Below are positions 25,976 through 35,993 of a stretch of 64,000 nucleotides of DNA, piece by piece. The DNA comes from Desulforhabdus amnigena (GTDB taxonomy: Bacteria; Desulfobacterota; Syntrophobacteria; Syntrophobacterales; Syntrophobacteraceae). Numbering within the stretch: position 1 is the first letter of the stretch; every line of letters begins with the position of its first letter. Position numbers and translations under genes: made by a program. The notes beneath the pieces are model-generated. The model saw only the letters and a list, made by a program, of their open reading frames with translations, ran no database searches and was not told the DNA's origin. The stretch is from assembly GCF_027925305.1 (NCBI RefSeq), contig NZ_BSDR01000001.1, positions 2,817,001-2,881,000 on the forward strand. Reading direction: 5' to 3'.

Positions 25976-26018
25976 CGCGGCGCTCAACCCTCAATATGCA
26001 AAATGAGGAGGATAAAAG

Positions 26019-26573
26019 ATGGCTACCCATCCCTTAACGAATCAGGGTTCATACACCTATGAAGATTACAAGGGTTTTCCAGATGATTTACGCTGTGAAA
26101 TCATCGATGGACAGATCTATGATATGACTCCTGCTCCATCGATGAGACATCAAGAGATTGTGCTTAACATAGGCCACCTTCTGCGTGACTACCTGGACAC
26201 AAATAAACATTTTTGCCGTGTATATATTGCGCCAGCGGATGTTATCCTGGCTGAGGATAACGTGGTGCAACCAGATGTGTTCATTGTGTGTGATCAATCG
26301 AAGATCCGAAAGGAGGGACTGTTCGGCGCGCCGGATGTGGTATTCGAAGTGACGTCTCCAACCACCGGGAAGAAGGACCGCAACAAGAAAATGAAGCTCT
26401 ATCGCAAATTCGGGGTCTTGGAATATTTCCTGGTGGACCCGGAAAACGAGCTCGTCGACAAGTATACATTCTCTCAAGGTCGGATTGGGGTTGTAGATTC
26501 ATATGAGGGAGACGAAGTTTTCTCTATTGATGCCATCGGACTGGAACTGGCTGCAAAAGACTTGTTTGTTTAG
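26019..26573 (+). CDS. Uma2-family (DUF820) PD-(D/E)XK endonuclease-like protein, 184 aa
   Basis: Family motifs are YTYEDYKGFPDDLRCEIIDG, RHQEIVLNIGHLLRDYL, then NVVQPDVFIVCD, LFGAPDVVFEVTSPTT and KKMKLYRKFGVLEYFLVDPE. The putative active site is Asp286-type in VQPDV, Glu in VFEV and Lys in KKMK. GAGGA precedes the ATG. The family is widespread on genomic islands and in cyanobacteria; its biological role is unclear, with mobile-nuclease or restriction-like roles suggested. It is the last intact protein gene before the tRNA-Leu att site. Confidence 0.85.
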   Translation: MATHPLTNQGSYTYEDYKGFPDDLRCEIIDGQIYDMTPAPSMRHQEIVLNIGHLLRDYLDTNKHFCRVYIAPADVILAEDNVVQPDVFIVCDQSKIRKEGLFGAPDVVFEVTSPTTGKKDRNKKMKLYRKFGVLEYFLVDPENELVDKYTFSQGRIGVVDSYEGDEVFSIDAIGLELAAKDLFV

Positions 26574-26642
26574 GACACTTTGTATTTCAGCCCCAACCAG
26601 AGCCAGGAACTTGAAACCTGAAACTCGAAACCGGTACTACCC

Positions 26643-26741
26643 ATGCTTCCAGCACATCTAGCAGAAAACATACGTGAACAGGTCCTCTACTCAGGGCAAT
26701 CGCATGACTTTTACTTTCCGAGCAAGACATTAGCCAGATAG
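26643..26741 (+). pseudogene. Possible N-terminal scrap of a large DEAD/DEAH helicase
   Basis: MLPAHLAENIREQVLYSGQS and HDFYFPSKTLAR, then a stop. The opening matches my memory of large helicases that begin LPxHxAENIRxQVLYYLQST. It is only 32 codons, with no helicase motifs. It could be chance. Confidence 0.25.
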
Positions 26742-26785
26742 CGGTTATCCCAGCCCGCTTTGAGGTGTTTGTTTTTCACCCCGAC

Positions 26786-26905
26786 TTACCCAAAACGTTA
26801 CCCAACAAAAAAGGGGTTAGGCCATTGGAGCCCAACCCCTTGAATTTTCTTGGTGCCGAAGCGGGGACTCGAACCCCGACAGGCGTACGCCCACTAGACC
26901 CTGAA
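26786..26905. repeat. 120-bp direct repeat at the intact tRNA-Leu (att-like, partner of 23552-23671)
   Basis: This covers the tRNA 3' half from the anticodon loop plus about 65 bases of flank. The copy 3.2 kb away differs at one base (AAAAAAG-A/G-GG). Together they bound a segment with the DUF4258/MqsA module, maturase remnant and Uma2 gene. Confidence 0.85.
26811..26841 (-). terminator. Rho-independent terminator of tRNA-Leu
   Basis: Read on the minus strand, AAGGGGTTGGGCTCC is followed by a short loop and GGCCTAACCCCTT, then a T-run (TTTTTTG). It lies 10 bases beyond the CCA end of the tRNA gene. The same hairpin is preserved in the direct repeat at 23552. Confidence 0.75.
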
Positions 26906-26937
26906 CCTAGCGCGTCTACCAGTTCCGCCACTTCGGC
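26851..26937 (-). tRNA. tRNA-Leu (anticodon CAG), 87 nt with encoded CCA
   Basis: The acceptor stem is GCCGAAG/CTTCGGC, followed by A73 and CCA. The anticodon stem CTAGG/TCTAG closes a loop TTCAGGG, so the anticodon is CAG, reading CUG. A long variable arm (about TGGGCGTACGCC) marks a class II leucine tRNA, and the T-arm has the normal GTTCGAG. It is the only complete copy; two 3' fragments lie at 22372 and 23617. It served as the integration target for the island to its left. Confidence 0.93.
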
Positions 26938-27035
26938 AAATAAAACCGTTGCAATCAAGATTTGCGTAAAGTATTCTAATTTTTTTTAACTGTCAAGATC
27001 TATTTTCCCTATTGCCGGAGGTCGAAAAGCTCTTT

Positions 27036-27980
27036 ATGGAAATCATCGTGGGTACAGATAATATTAAAAGATCGTTGAAAAATCCAGTGATCACTATCGG
27101 CAATTTCGACGGAGTGCATTACGGTCATCAGGTCCTTTTCCAGCAGGTCAAGGATTGGGCTCGGGAGATCGACGGCGAGTCCGTTGTAATGACCTTCAAC
27201 CCACATCCCTTGGAGGTTCTTTTCCCTGGAAAGGGGCCGGCATGCATCACTCCCCATGAACAGAAACTGGAACTCATCGCCGCTTGCGGCATCGACGTGA
27301 CGATAGTCATCCCTTTTGACAAGGAATTCGCAAAGATATCGGCTCACGATTTCGTCAAGAAGATTCTGGTGGATAAAATCGGAGTCAAGGCTGTGGTCGT
27401 GGGCTACGATTACCGGTTCGGGCGCAACCGCCAGGGAGATATCGAGCTGCTCCAAAAGATGGGCGAGGAATACGGCTTCGAGGTGAAGACCCTCTCGGGC
27501 ATCCGGATGGCGGAAACCGTCGTGAGCAGCACAGCGATCCGGCAGCTCATCAAAGAGGGGGAGATCAAGGAGGCCAACAGGCTCCTGGGGCATGTTTATG
27601 AAATTTCAGGTACCGTGATCACAGGGCGTCAGAGGGGGGGACGCCTCCTGGGTTTTCCCACGGCGAACATCAAAATGTCCTGCCAGGCGCCTCCCCGCCC
27701 CGGCGTTTACGTCGTAAAAGCCCTGGTAGACGGAAAGATCTATGGAGGGGCCGCAAACCTCGGCTACAATCCCACCTTCGGGGATACTCCCTTTACCCTG
27801 GAAGTGCACATTCTCGACTTCAACCAGGACATCTACGGAGCTCCCATCACAGTGCGCTTCCTCGAACGCCTGCGGGACGAAAAATGTTTCACCGATCTTC
27901 AGGAATTGTCCGCCCAGATTCGAGCGGACGTGGAAAAGGCCAGGGAAATATTGATGACCCTGCCTTCGACGACCGAATAG
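27036..27980 (+). CDS. ribF: Bifunctional riboflavin kinase/FAD synthetase RibF, 314 aa
   Basis: It makes FMN and then FAD from riboflavin in the cytoplasm. The N-terminal nucleotidyltransferase domain has ITIGNFDGVHYGHQVLF and MTFNPHPLEVL, plus VVSSTAIRQLI. The C-terminal flavokinase domain begins near residue 180 (GTVITGRQRGGRLLGFPTAN) and has NLGYNPTFGD and LEVHILDF. Length is normal. The ATG at 27036 is preferred, with GGAGG at 27017; an earlier in-frame TTG at 27012 is possible. It converges with hflX with a 15-base gap and stands just outside the tRNA-bounded island. Confidence 0.93.
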   Translation: MEIIVGTDNIKRSLKNPVITIGNFDGVHYGHQVLFQQVKDWAREIDGESVVMTFNPHPLEVLFPGKGPACITPHEQKLELIAACGIDVTIVIPFDKEFAKISAHDFVKKILVDKIGVKAVVVGYDYRFGRNRQGDIELLQKMGEEYGFEVKTLSGIRMAETVVSSTAIRQLIKEGEIKEANRLLGHVYEISGTVITGRQRGGRLLGFPTANIKMSCQAPPRPGVYVVKALVDGKIYGGAANLGYNPTFGDTPFTLEVHILDFNQDIYGAPITVRFLERLRDEKCFTDLQELSAQIRADVEKAREILMTLPSTTE

Positions 27981-27995
27981 CAAAACCGGTGCGGC

Positions 27996-29729
27996 TCAGT
28001 TCGGATTTTCCGGATCCTCGTGGTCCGGTTCCAGCCCTTCTTCGTTCCAATCCCCCGCCGTCTCTTCCGCTCCCGTTTCATCATCCGCCTCTGAAGCATT
28101 TGAAGAGGCGGAGAAATACCCCTCCTCCATGAGAACTTCGACCTTTTCCTGCATCTTCAGAATCAGGGGCTCCAGAGTTTGAGTGGAAAGCGCCGAGATG
28201 GCCACTCCACCGTAGCGTCTCAGCTGGCGCTCCAGGAACTCGGGATCGACGCGGTCCATTTTGTTGAACACCAGGATGACCGGCTTTTCGGTCAACTCCA
28301 GCTGGGCCAGGATGCGATCCACCGCGGCCATCTGTTCCTCGAACCGGTCATTGCTGATATCAACCACGTGCAGGAGCAGGTCCGCATCATCCAGCTCCTC
28401 GAGGGTCGCGGCGAAAGCATCCATGAGGTCTTTGGGCAGATCCCTTATGAAGCCCACCGTATCGGTGATGATGACCTCAAAATCGCGTGGAAAGCGAAGC
28501 CGCCTGCTGGTGGGGTCCAGCGTCGCAAACAGCTTGTCCTCCACGAAAACGCCGCTCTGCGTGAGGGTGTTCAGAAGAGTGGACTTGCCTGCGTTGGTGT
28601 AGCCCACGATGGAAATGATGGGCGTTTCCTTGCGCAACCGCCTGGAGCGGCGCTGCGTGCGGTTTTTTCTCACCATCCTCAACTGCTCTTCCAGATGGGA
28701 GATGCGATCCTTGATGCGCCGGCGGTTGATTTCCAGCTTTGTTTCACCGGGCCCCCGCGCCCCAATCCCGCCGGTCAGCCGGGAAAGGGCGTCGTCCTTC
28801 ATGCCGAGACGCGGCAGCAGGTACTTGAGCTGAGCCATCTCCACCTGGATTTTTCCTTCGCGGCTCTGAGCCCGCTGTGCAAAGATATCCAAAATGAGCT
28901 GGGTCCGGTCGATGACGCGAAGCTCCGTTGTGTCCGTGAGAGAGCGCACCTGCGAAGGGTTGAGATCCTGGTCGAAGATCAAGAGGTCCACTCCGCACTG
29001 GAGGGCCCTCAGGACGATTTCGCTAAGCTTTCCTTTACCAATCAAATACTTGGGATTGATCTCGCGCTGACGCTGAATGATGACGTCCGCCGCCGTGATG
29101 CCGCTGGCGTGAGCCAGTTCCACCAGTTCATCCATGGAGGTCCTGGCCGTTTCCCTGTCCGCGCTCGTCACACTCACCAGAATCGCCCGATCCGCCCGAA
29201 CGTCCGCTGGAATCGCCAATCGGTTGCGATCCAGCTCTTCTTCCAGGGATTGAACCAGTTCCTGAAAATCCAGGGCATCGGATTCATAGCAGGGGATCAA
29301 CGGAAGCACTTCCCAACCTGGCCGGTCTTGCACACCGCCGGGCATGATATGAGCCACTTCCAGGTCTGTGGCTCCTCCGTGCTGATCCACCCTGATGGAT
29401 GCCATACAGTCGAGGCGCAGAAAGACCAGGTCCATCAGGTCGTCCTGCGAGATGGGTTCCCCCAGGAGATGCGTATGCACCAGGCGCAGGCCCCGCAGGC
29501 GCCCTCGCCCTCCGCGGCTCTTGGGAAGGTCGGGAATATAGAGGGAACGGGGACCACCCACCAGCACCATGTCCACCGTTCCGTCGCGCCTCAGAAGAAG
29601 GCCCAGTTGCCGCCCGCATTCAAAGGAAAGCCGGGCGAGATCCCGCGAAAGATCGGGCGATATGACCTGCCTGGAAGGGACCTTGCGCCTGTAAAGCCTT
29701 TCGATGCGCTGGCGGGCGCTGCTTTTCAA
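27996..29729 (-). CDS. hflX: GTPase HflX, about 577 aa or longer
   Basis: HflX binds the 50S subunit and rescues or splits stalled ribosomes. The N-terminal HflX domain has [20 protein letters not shown] and [19 protein letters not shown] helical linker holds [15 protein letters not shown], and the G domain holds [12 protein letters not shown] (G1), DTVGFI (G3) and FNKMD (G4). The first Met-type start in frame is TTG at 29729. However, the conserved family start ([11 protein letters not shown]) lies in frame upstream to 29759, with AGGAGGG seven bases before an ATC codon there. So the true start may be non-ATG at 29759. The gene follows paaK with a 46-base gap and an acidic C-terminal tail ends it. 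Confidence 0.92.
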   Translation of the reverse strand: MKSSARQRIERLYRRKVPSRQVISPDLSRDLARLSFECGRQLGLLLRRDGTVDMVLVGGPRSLYIPDLPKSRGGRGRLRGLRLVHTHLLGEPISQDDLMDLVFLRLDCMASIRVDQHGGATDLEVAHIMPGGVQDRPGWEVLPLIPCYESDALDFQELVQSLEEELDRNRLAIPADVRADRAILVSVTSADRETARTSMDELVELAHASGITAADVIIQRQREINPKYLIGKGKLSEIVLRALQCGVDLLIFDQDLNPSQVRSLTDTTELRVIDRTQLILDIFAQRAQSREGKIQVEMAQLKYLLPRLGMKDDALSRLTGGIGARGPGETKLEINRRRIKDRISHLEEQLRMVRKNRTQRRSRRLRKETPIISIVGYTNAGKSTLLNTLTQSGVFVEDKLFATLDPTSRRLRFPRDFEVIITDTVGFIRDLPKDLMDAFAATLEELDDADLLLHVVDISNDRFEEQMAAVDRILAQLELTEKPVILVFNKMDRVDPEFLERQLRRYGGVAISALSTQTLEPLILKMQEKVEVLMEEGYFSASSNASEADDETGAEETAGDWNEEGLEPDHEDPENPN

Positions 29730-29775
29730 ACCGGAAATATTGCCGAAGAGTTTCGAGATAAGTCATCCCTCCTGG

Positions 29776-31089
29776 CTAAAATTTGCGTTCATCGATGAGG
29801 CGAACCGCTTTCCCTTCCGCCCTGGGCAGACTGTTGGGCTCCACCAGTTCGACCTGCGGAGTCACGAGCAGTTCGCCCTTCAGGTCATGAGTGATTTTCT
29901 TTTGAATCCGCTGCAACTGCCTCATATCTTCCACAAATATCTTGTCGTTGACCTCGACCCGGACAATCATGTTGTCGATATTGTTTTCCTGCCTCAAGAC
30001 AATGACATAATTATTGCCCACTTCGGGAATGTTCATGAGCACCTGTTCCACCTGAACCGGAAAGATGTTGACCCCCTTCAGGATAAACATATCGTCCGAT
30101 CGCCCCTGCATGCGGTCCAAACGTTTGTGCACCCGCCCGCATTCGCATTCCCCCGGGATAATGCGGGTGAGGTCCTTGGTGCGGTAACGGATGACAGGCA
30201 TACCTTCCCGCTTCAAAGTGGTCAGAACCAGCTCTCCATATTCCCCGTCAGGAACCGGCTCCAGGGTTTTAGGATGGATGACCTCCACCAGATAAGCATC
30301 TTCCCAGATATGCATGCCGGATTGATGAGGGCATTCGAAGGCCACTCCCGGGCCGTTCATTTCTGAAAGTCCATAGCTATTATAAACACGGATGCCATAA
30401 AAGTCCTCTATACGCCTGCGGACTTCTTCGGAATAGGGTTCCGCTCCCACACAGGCGATTCGAAGCTTCAAATCCCGCCTGGGATCGATTCCCATTTCGC
30501 TCATGATGGGCATAAGGAGCAAAGCGTAGCTGGGAATGATGTGTATCACATTGGTGGAAAAATCCTTCATGAGCTGAATCTGCCGCTTGCTGTTGCCCGC
30601 TCCCGCCGGAATGGTCAACATCCCCAGCCGTTCCGCTCCGTAGTGAAACCCCAACCCCCCCGTGAAAAGCCCGTATCCCGTGAGGTTTTGGAACGTATCC
30701 CCGGGGCGGGCCCCCGCCATGTACATGCAGCGGGCAAGCAAGTCGGCCCATGTTTCCAGGTCGGCCCGGGTATAAAAAATGGCTGTCGCCTGCCCCGTCG
30801 TACCCGAAGAAACATGCAGCCGCACGAGCCGCTCTTTGGGCACGCACAGGAAGCCGTAAGGATATTCATCCCGCAAATCCTGCTTGGTGGTGAAGGGCAG
30901 CTTCCGGATATCCCGAACGCTCTTTATCGAAGATATATCCACCCCTTCCTCACTGAATTTCTTTTTATAGAAATGAGAAAGAGATGCATGTTGCAGGGTG
31001 AGTTTCAAGCGATCGAGCTGCAGTGCTTCGAGATCGGATCGGGAAATGGCTTCGGAGGATTCATCCCAGTACTGATTATTTGTTGTCAT
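29776..31089 (-). CDS. paaK: Phenylacetate-CoA ligase-family enzyme, 437 aa
   Basis: This ANL-superfamily enzyme forms an aryl-CoA from acid, ATP and CoA. Visible motifs are the AMP-binding loop LHVSSGTTGQATAIFYT, YNSYGLSEMNGPGVAFEC, GELVLTTLKREGMPVIRYR and GRSDDMFILKGVNIFPVQ. The length is typical of PaaK. Phenylacetate is the classical substrate; indoleacetate or other aryl acids are possible. It lies directly upstream of hflX on the same strand, but that link looks positional. The gene behind it upstream is dnaB, with a 254-base gap in which I see no gene. Confidence 0.85.
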   Translation of the reverse strand: MTTNNQYWDESSEAISRSDLEALQLDRLKLTLQHASLSHFYKKKFSEEGVDISSIKSVRDIRKLPFTTKQDLRDEYPYGFLCVPKERLVRLHVSSGTTGQATAIFYTRADLETWADLLARCMYMAGARPGDTFQNLTGYGLFTGGLGFHYGAERLGMLTIPAGAGNSKRQIQLMKDFSTNVIHIIPSYALLLMPIMSEMGIDPRRDLKLRIACVGAEPYSEEVRRRIEDFYGIRVYNSYGLSEMNGPGVAFECPHQSGMHIWEDAYLVEVIHPKTLEPVPDGEYGELVLTTLKREGMPVIRYRTKDLTRIIPGECECGRVHKRLDRMQGRSDDMFILKGVNIFPVQVEQVLMNIPEVGNNYVIVLRQENNIDNMIVRVEVNDKIFVEDMRQLQRIQKKITHDLKGELLVTPQVELVEPNSLPRAEGKAVRLIDERKF

Positions 31090-31343
31090 AGGAAGCTCAT
31101 GGTTTACGGCTCATGGCTCGCAGCTGAAAACCGGCAGCTCCGGGCTCATGGCCAGAGGGTCTGAAGATTAAGAGCAAGTCTTTGGCGAATGGTCTAGCCG
31201 GTATGCGGCAATCTGCCCCATTCGGCCTCTGCAAATAGAAGGTGGCTCATGTCGATGACGGTCTGCAAGGTAAAATAACGGGAAAGAGTATCTGCTGAAA
31301 ACCTTCACGATGAACCACCAGCCACGAATCATGGACTTGGAGG

Positions 31344-34300
31344 CTATGTGCCATATGCCAGGTTCTCAAAGCGGGTATAGGAATTGATGAAGGCCAGCTT
31401 GACCTCGCCCGTGGGGCCGTTTCGCTGTTTGCCGATGAGGATTTCGGCCACACCCTTGTCTGCGGTGTTCGGATTGTAGACCTCATCGCGGTAGATGAAG
31501 GCAATGAGGTCCGCATCCTGTTCTATTGCCCCCGAATTATGGCTCACGATGCCATCTGCGAGCCAGGATGCCGGGCCGGGCACGGTCAGGTCGAACACTT
31601 CCTCTTCACCATCGGGCTCGACGGCGACAACGTAATCCCAGAAAAGATCGGATTGTGCAAGGGTCTTGAGACGGTCGCTTCCAAGCAAGTCGGCATATTC
31701 AGCCATGACAGTCCGGGAAGGTGCAAAGCGGAAGTGCGAGCTGCCTCCGTAAGAGGTTCTGCGAAGTGCGGCCATGGCCCTTTGCGAGATACCGCGTACC
31801 CCCATGGCCGCCTTGACCTCGGCAAACACTTCATGCGGCAGGGTATCTACGTTTGGGTTTGGATGTGTCGTCTCAAGGGTTCTGCGTAACTGTTCGGCCG
31901 GCTCACAGCGAGGCCCAAACGCCCCGATGCGCTCAAGAAAACGCATCTGCTGCTCGGCGCCCGAGACGTCGACCGTATAGGTCGGACGGCACCTTGGGTG
32001 TGGTACCATGCGGATGCGCGCCACGATCTCGAAACGCAGCAGCAGGCTCGCCACATCGCCCGCAAGGCGTTCGCTCGACGTGCTGAAATAAACACGTGCA
32101 GATCCCTTTGTTCCGGCCGGGCGTGTCGAAATACAGCCATCCGTCGCCCAGAGATGTTGCAGGAATAACGAGATCTGCCCGTTGCCGAGTCGGAATAGCG
32201 TTTGCGGCAGTTGCTTTTCATGTGACCGCTGGCCATAGATTCCGAGCTCCCGCAGCCAGAGGTTTACACCCGCCGGATGCCAGCGATTGCCGTTGCCGCT
32301 GATCACGAGTTGATGCCAGTTACCGCGTCCGGCATGCCTGGTGACCCGTACATCGAAAGCCATAGTCGCTGATTCCATTACGGCTCGGCTATTCTCTTCG
32401 GATGCGGTCGTATAACGTAACGGCTGGTGACTGACGTAGCTACCGTCTCCAATCAGATGTGCGAGGAGGATGATTTCCGCTTCCCGCCACTTGAGGGGCT
32501 TCGCAGGTTCGGGAATACTCCGGGCAAGTGCCACACGGTCACCTGTCTGGAGGTCACCGACTTTCGTCCATCCACTCCCGGCAAGGATTCGATGCCGGGC
32601 TGTTGCACGCAGTGTACGCCCACTTGCAAGCGAGACACGAAACACCGGCTTCATCCCGACAGACCAGACCCGATCACTCCGGGCAAGACTGATCCGCTGA
32701 TCGTCGGACACTGCGAGCACCGCCGGCTCCGTCCCGACAAGTTCTTGAATCGCCACTCGACGGCCATCTTCGAGCAACACCAGCGTGTCGCCTGTAACAC
32801 ACTCCCTCAGGTCGCTCAGCATCGGGCGCTTGTTGCTCCGCTCTTCCACCTTTCGATTGAGCTGCGAGAGGGCGATCACGGGTATATTGAGCTCTTTGGC
32901 CAACCCTTTCAAAGATCGGGAAATATCGGAAATTTCCTGTTCACGGCGCTCCGAACTCTCCTTGCCCCGCATGAGCTGCAGGTAGTCCACGATCACCATT
33001 CCCAGGCCCCTGTCGGCTTTCATTCTCCGTGCCTTGGCGCGCAGTTCGAGGGTGGAAATGGCAGGGGTGTCATCGATGTAAATGGGGGTTTCCATGAAAG
33101 CGCCTGCCGCGGAGAGCATCTTGGCACATTCCTGCTGACTGAGAAATCCCGTGCGGATTTTATGGGAATCCACACGGGCTTCGGCGCAAAGGAGTCGCAT
33201 CGCCAACTGCTCCTTGCTCATCTCAAGGGAGAAGACCCCCACGGGAATCCCACTCTGCAAAGCGGCGTTGCGGGCGAGGTTCAGAGCGAAAGCGGTATTG
33301 TGGACACAGATGTCATTGGCGACAAAGTTGTGCGTTTGAGGGATCGTCAGGTCATAGACCTGCTTGCTTCCGACTGCCTCGATGGAAACGATCTCATCCC
33401 AGTATACCTCACTGTTCGCCAGGTTCTGGAGCAGGGCATCTTTCAGCGCAGTCGCCAGCATCGACAGCCTTTGCCGTGATAATGCGCGGGCGCCCGCATG
33501 GATGTTGGTGTGCCCTTTGATACCAGCTCGCCTTGCCAGCGATGCCCATGATTCATCGCCCTTTGCCTCTGCCAGCCACTGCCACACCTCTACCGGAATA
33601 AGATCACAATTGGTCTGATAACGCCTCCCGGCAAGAGCATCCAGTACGGCGGATGTCGAATCCTCTTTGCCTAAGATTCCGATTTCATCGATAAAGGCTG
33701 TAATGGACTCAGCATCGGTTATATCAAGCTGCCAGGCGCAACGGCGTCTATCCCCGTATTTGACGGAGCGCCTTTTCAGCGCAGCGATGATTCCGAATCG
33801 CAGCAGAAGATGCTGCACCTGGCGGGCAAGCTTCTCGCTCGTAGTGCAATAGCCCAACTGTGACTGACCATCGGCAAGGACCGTCGCCCATCCGTCGGTT
33901 GCAAAAAGCCTGTTCAAGAACAGGGCTATCTGTTGACGGGTGAGCCGAAAAACGACACCTGGAACAGTCTTGTTTTGCGCATTCTTTCCCCACAGCCCCA
34001 ATTCCTTGAGGCGGAGCACAAGGGGATTTTGAGCATTCTTGCTGATTGCGGCAAGCCCATGGGGAGCAAGTTCTTTCGGTTTGACCTGCAAGACTGTGCA
34101 TAGGCGGTCAAATGTCTCCTGCTCGGGCACACAATTCCCATGAGTCCAAAGAGAAACCGAGGACGGACTTACATTAAGAACCTCGGCCACTTGCCTGGAT
34201 GATTGCATATTGGAATCAATGCAGGCCCGTAGGTGACCACCGAAAGCGCTCCGATGGGTAACGATAAAGTCAGGATCACTGCCAATACGAAACGAAGGTG

Positions 34301-35438
34301 TACGGGTACCTCGTGAATCCGTCATCCTGCTCCGGATTCCGCCGTACTCGGCTACAGCCTCTAAAAAATCCTGCTGCAATACCGGATTGGAATTGGTAAA
34401 TTCCGGCGAACACTTCGTTAAACAGCCATCACCTATCAGGTACGCCAGCAATTTCACTTCACACTCACGAAGGGTCTCCGTCCCGAAGACATCTATCTTG
34501 CGTGGAACAGCAACCCTATCCCCCGGTTTTAGTTCCGAAAGCCTTTGCCACCCGCTGATCGTCAGGAAAGGATGCGTTATTGTGCTCTCTACAACTCTTC
34601 CCAACCGGGTAGTAACCCGGTAAACCGGTTTGATACCGTCGTCGACAAAAGCCGATGCCCGGGTGATTTCAAACTTCCAATCTTTGTTCAAAGTCAGGAG
34701 TTCAGCATGCTTCTGTCGATAAGTCTCTTCAATAGTAGCCAAACTACCATCCGCCAGAACGATTTCCGAATCGAAAGCAAGGCATTTCCCCATACTGGGG
34801 CGGGCGGCAATAATGATCAGATCGGAAGGTTGAAAACCGGCGGTGAGCTTGTCAAGATCCGTGAAGTGACTCGGAACCCCCGTGACCATGTCCCGATATT
34901 CCTGAAATCGTTCGATGGCCTCGATGCTCTTTTTTACGATATCCTTGAGGGAAGCGTAATTGTTGCGGATGCGGTTCTCGGTAATGGCAAAGATGGCCGC
35001 TTCCGCATGGTCGAGGATTTCCTCGACATTTTTGCCGCCGCCATAGCAGAGGGAGCTGATCTGATTGGCGGCCTGGATCAGGCGGCGCAGCAGCGCCTTT
35101 TCATTGATAATCCTGGCGTAGACACCCACGTTGCTCGCGGAAGGGACCGTCTCCACGAGAGACGCGAGGTAAGGGGCCCCTCCCACAGAGTCGAGCTGTT
35201 GTTTCTCTGCAAGCAAAGAGACGACCGTGACCAGGTCGATGGGTTCGTTGCGCTCGAAAAGCTCCTGAATGGCCTGAAAAATGATCCGGTGCGTATCCCG
35301 ATAGAACTCATCGCCACTCAGAATCTCCAAGGCAGACGACAGCCCTTCGTTATCAATTAAAATTCCCCCTAAAAGAGACTGCTCTGCTTCAATCTGCTGA
35401 GGGGGAATTTTTTTGAGCTCTTCGGTAATACTGTCCAC
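31344..35438 (-). CDS. dnaB: Replicative DNA helicase DnaB interrupted by two inteins, 1364-aa precursor
   Basis: DnaB unwinds DNA at the fork. Extein parts are residues 1-218, 715-879 and 1302-1364, which join to a normal 446-aa helicase. Landmarks are [15 protein letters not shown] at the N-terminus, Walker A ARPSMGK-T (split by intein 1 between K and T), Walker [10 protein letters not shown] and SQLNRKVE...[18 protein letters not shown] (split by intein 2). Each intein starts with Cys and ends with HN; the next extein residues are Thr and Ser. The start lies 4 bases after rplI in the rpsF operon. Both inteins must splice for the cell to replicate. Confidence 0.95.
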   Translation of the reverse strand: MDSITEELKKIPPQQIEAEQSLLGGILIDNEGLSSALEILSGDEFYRDTHRIIFQAIQELFERNEPIDLVTVVSLLAEKQQLDSVGGAPYLASLVETVPSASNVGVYARIINEKALLRRLIQAANQISSLCYGGGKNVEEILDHAEAAIFAITENRIRNNYASLKDIVKKSIEAIERFQEYRDMVTGVPSHFTDLDKLTAGFQPSDLIIIAARPSMGKCLAFDSEIVLADGSLATIEETYRQKHAELLTLNKDWKFEITRASAFVDDGIKPVYRVTTRLGRVVESTITHPFLTISGWQRLSELKPGDRVAVPRKIDVFGTETLRECEVKLLAYLIGDGCLTKCSPEFTNSNPVLQQDFLEAVAEYGGIRSRMTDSRGTRTPSFRIGSDPDFIVTHRSAFGGHLRACIDSNMQSSRQVAEVLNVSPSSVSLWTHGNCVPEQETFDRLCTVLQVKPKELAPHGLAAISKNAQNPLVLRLKELGLWGKNAQNKTVPGVVFRLTRQQIALFLNRLFATDGWATVLADGQSQLGYCTTSEKLARQVQHLLLRFGIIAALKRRSVKYGDRRRCAWQLDITDAESITAFIDEIGILGKEDSTSAVLDALAGRRYQTNCDLIPVEVWQWLAEAKGDESWASLARRAGIKGHTNIHAGARALSRQRLSMLATALKDALLQNLANSEVYWDEIVSIEAVGSKQVYDLTIPQTHNFVANDICVHNTAFALNLARNAALQSGIPVGVFSLEMSKEQLAMRLLCAEARVDSHKIRTGFLSQQECAKMLSAAGAFMETPIYIDDTPAISTLELRAKARRMKADRGLGMVIVDYLQLMRGKESSERREQEISDISRSLKGLAKELNIPVIALSQLNRKVEERSNKRPMLSDLRECVTGDTLVLLEDGRRVAIQELVGTEPAVLAVSDDQRISLARSDRVWSVGMKPVFRVSLASGRTLRATARHRILAGSGWTKVGDLQTGDRVALARSIPEPAKPLKWREAEIILLAHLIGDGSYVSHQPLRYTTASEENSRAVMESATMAFDVRVTRHAGRGNWHQLVISGNGNRWHPAGVNLWLRELGIYGQRSHEKQLPQTLFRLGNGQISLFLQHLWATDGCISTRPAGTKGSARVYFSTSSERLAGDVASLLLRFEIVARIRMVPHPRCRPTYTVDVSGAEQQMRFLERIGAFGPRCEPAEQLRRTLETTHPNPNVDTLPHEVFAEVKAAMGVRGISQRAMAALRRTSYGGSSHFRFAPSRTVMAEYADLLGSDRLKTLAQSDLFWDYVVAVEPDGEEEVFDLTVPGPASWLADGIVSHNSGAIEQDADLIAFIYRDEVYNPNTADKGVAEILIGKQRNGPTGEVKLAFINSYTRFENLAYGT
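31536..32801 (-). other. DnaB intein 2 (422 aa) with LAGLIDADG endonuclease
   Basis: Precursor residues 880-1301. Blocks: Cys1 ([14 protein letters not shown]), block B TARH (RATARHRIL), endonuclease motifs LLAHLIGDG and [11 protein letters not shown], block [17 protein letters not shown] and the C-terminal SHN. Block F lacks the His seen in the HNFVAN version of intein 1, but the penultimate His and terminal Asn are present. It sits between SDLRE and SGAIEQDAD of the helicase core. The two inteins share layout but little sequence, so they probably arrived separately. Confidence 0.9.
33297..34784 (-). other. DnaB intein 1 (496 aa) with LAGLIDADG endonuclease and HTH insert
   Basis: Precursor residues 219-714. 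Splicing blocks: Cys1 ([13 protein letters not shown]), block B with TITH (ESTITHPFL), block [18 protein letters not shown] to ICVHN. The homing endonuclease motifs are LLAYLIGDG and [11 protein letters not shown]. Between them, at intein positions about 190-240, [19 protein letters not shown] looks like an Xre-type HTH, probably for target recognition. The insertion site is the Walker A loop, the best conserved point of dnaB, as is usual for inteins. Confidence 0.9.
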
Positions 35439-35442
35439 CGTG

Positions 35443-35889
35443 TTATTCTTCCTTCTCGACCACCACGCTCACATGAGCCGTCACATCGGCATCGATGCGC
35501 ACGGGAACCGAGAATTCTCCCAATTGCTTGATGGGCTGATCCAGCTGAACGCTTTTGCGGGAGAGATCGAAACCCTTTTCTTCCAGAATGGAGATAAGAT
35601 CAACGGCACTCACCGAACCGTAGAGCTTGTCTTCTTCAACCACTTTACGCTGAAGCACGATTTTGACCTGATTCAGCTTCTCGGCCAGGGAAAGCATCTC
35701 CTGGCGAACCTGTTCGCGCTTCTTGGCCAGCATACGCTTCTGATGTTCCAGTTCGCGCACGTTCCTGCCCGTGGCTTCCAGCGCCAATCCTTTCGGATAC
35801 AGGTAGTTGCGGGCATATCCGGGGGCGACATTCACCACCTGTCCGATTTGACCCAGCGACAAGATATTTTCTGTCAGAATCACTTTCAT
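35443..35889 (-). CDS. rplI: 50S ribosomal protein L9, 148 aa
   Basis: [20 protein letters not shown] and [20 protein letters not shown] are the conserved N-terminal rRNA-binding lobe; the long central helix (residues about 40-75) and the C-terminal lobe follow. Length is normal. It lies between the DUF2232 gene and dnaB on the same strand, the classic rpsF-rpsR-rplI-dnaB order. Only 4 bases separate its stop from the dnaB start. Confidence 0.96.
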   Translation of the reverse strand: MKVILTENILSLGQIGQVVNVAPGYARNYLYPKGLALEATGRNVRELEHQKRMLAKKREQVRQEMLSLAEKLNQVKIVLQRKVVEEDKLYGSVSAVDLISILEEKGFDLSRKSVQLDQPIKQLGEFSVPVRIDADVTAHVSVVVEKEE

Positions 35890-35993
35890 GACCGTCTCCT
35901 TAAATATACTCGATTCAAACTATTCAGTAACCCTTCCCTTCATAGGATCGGGAAGGATGAGGAAAACTTTCGAACGCCGGAGCGACAGCACCC

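Noticed and set aside
28179-29798. 539-aa plus-strand frame
   Set aside because: Antisense to hflX and low in recognisable features; GC-rich genes often leave such open frames.
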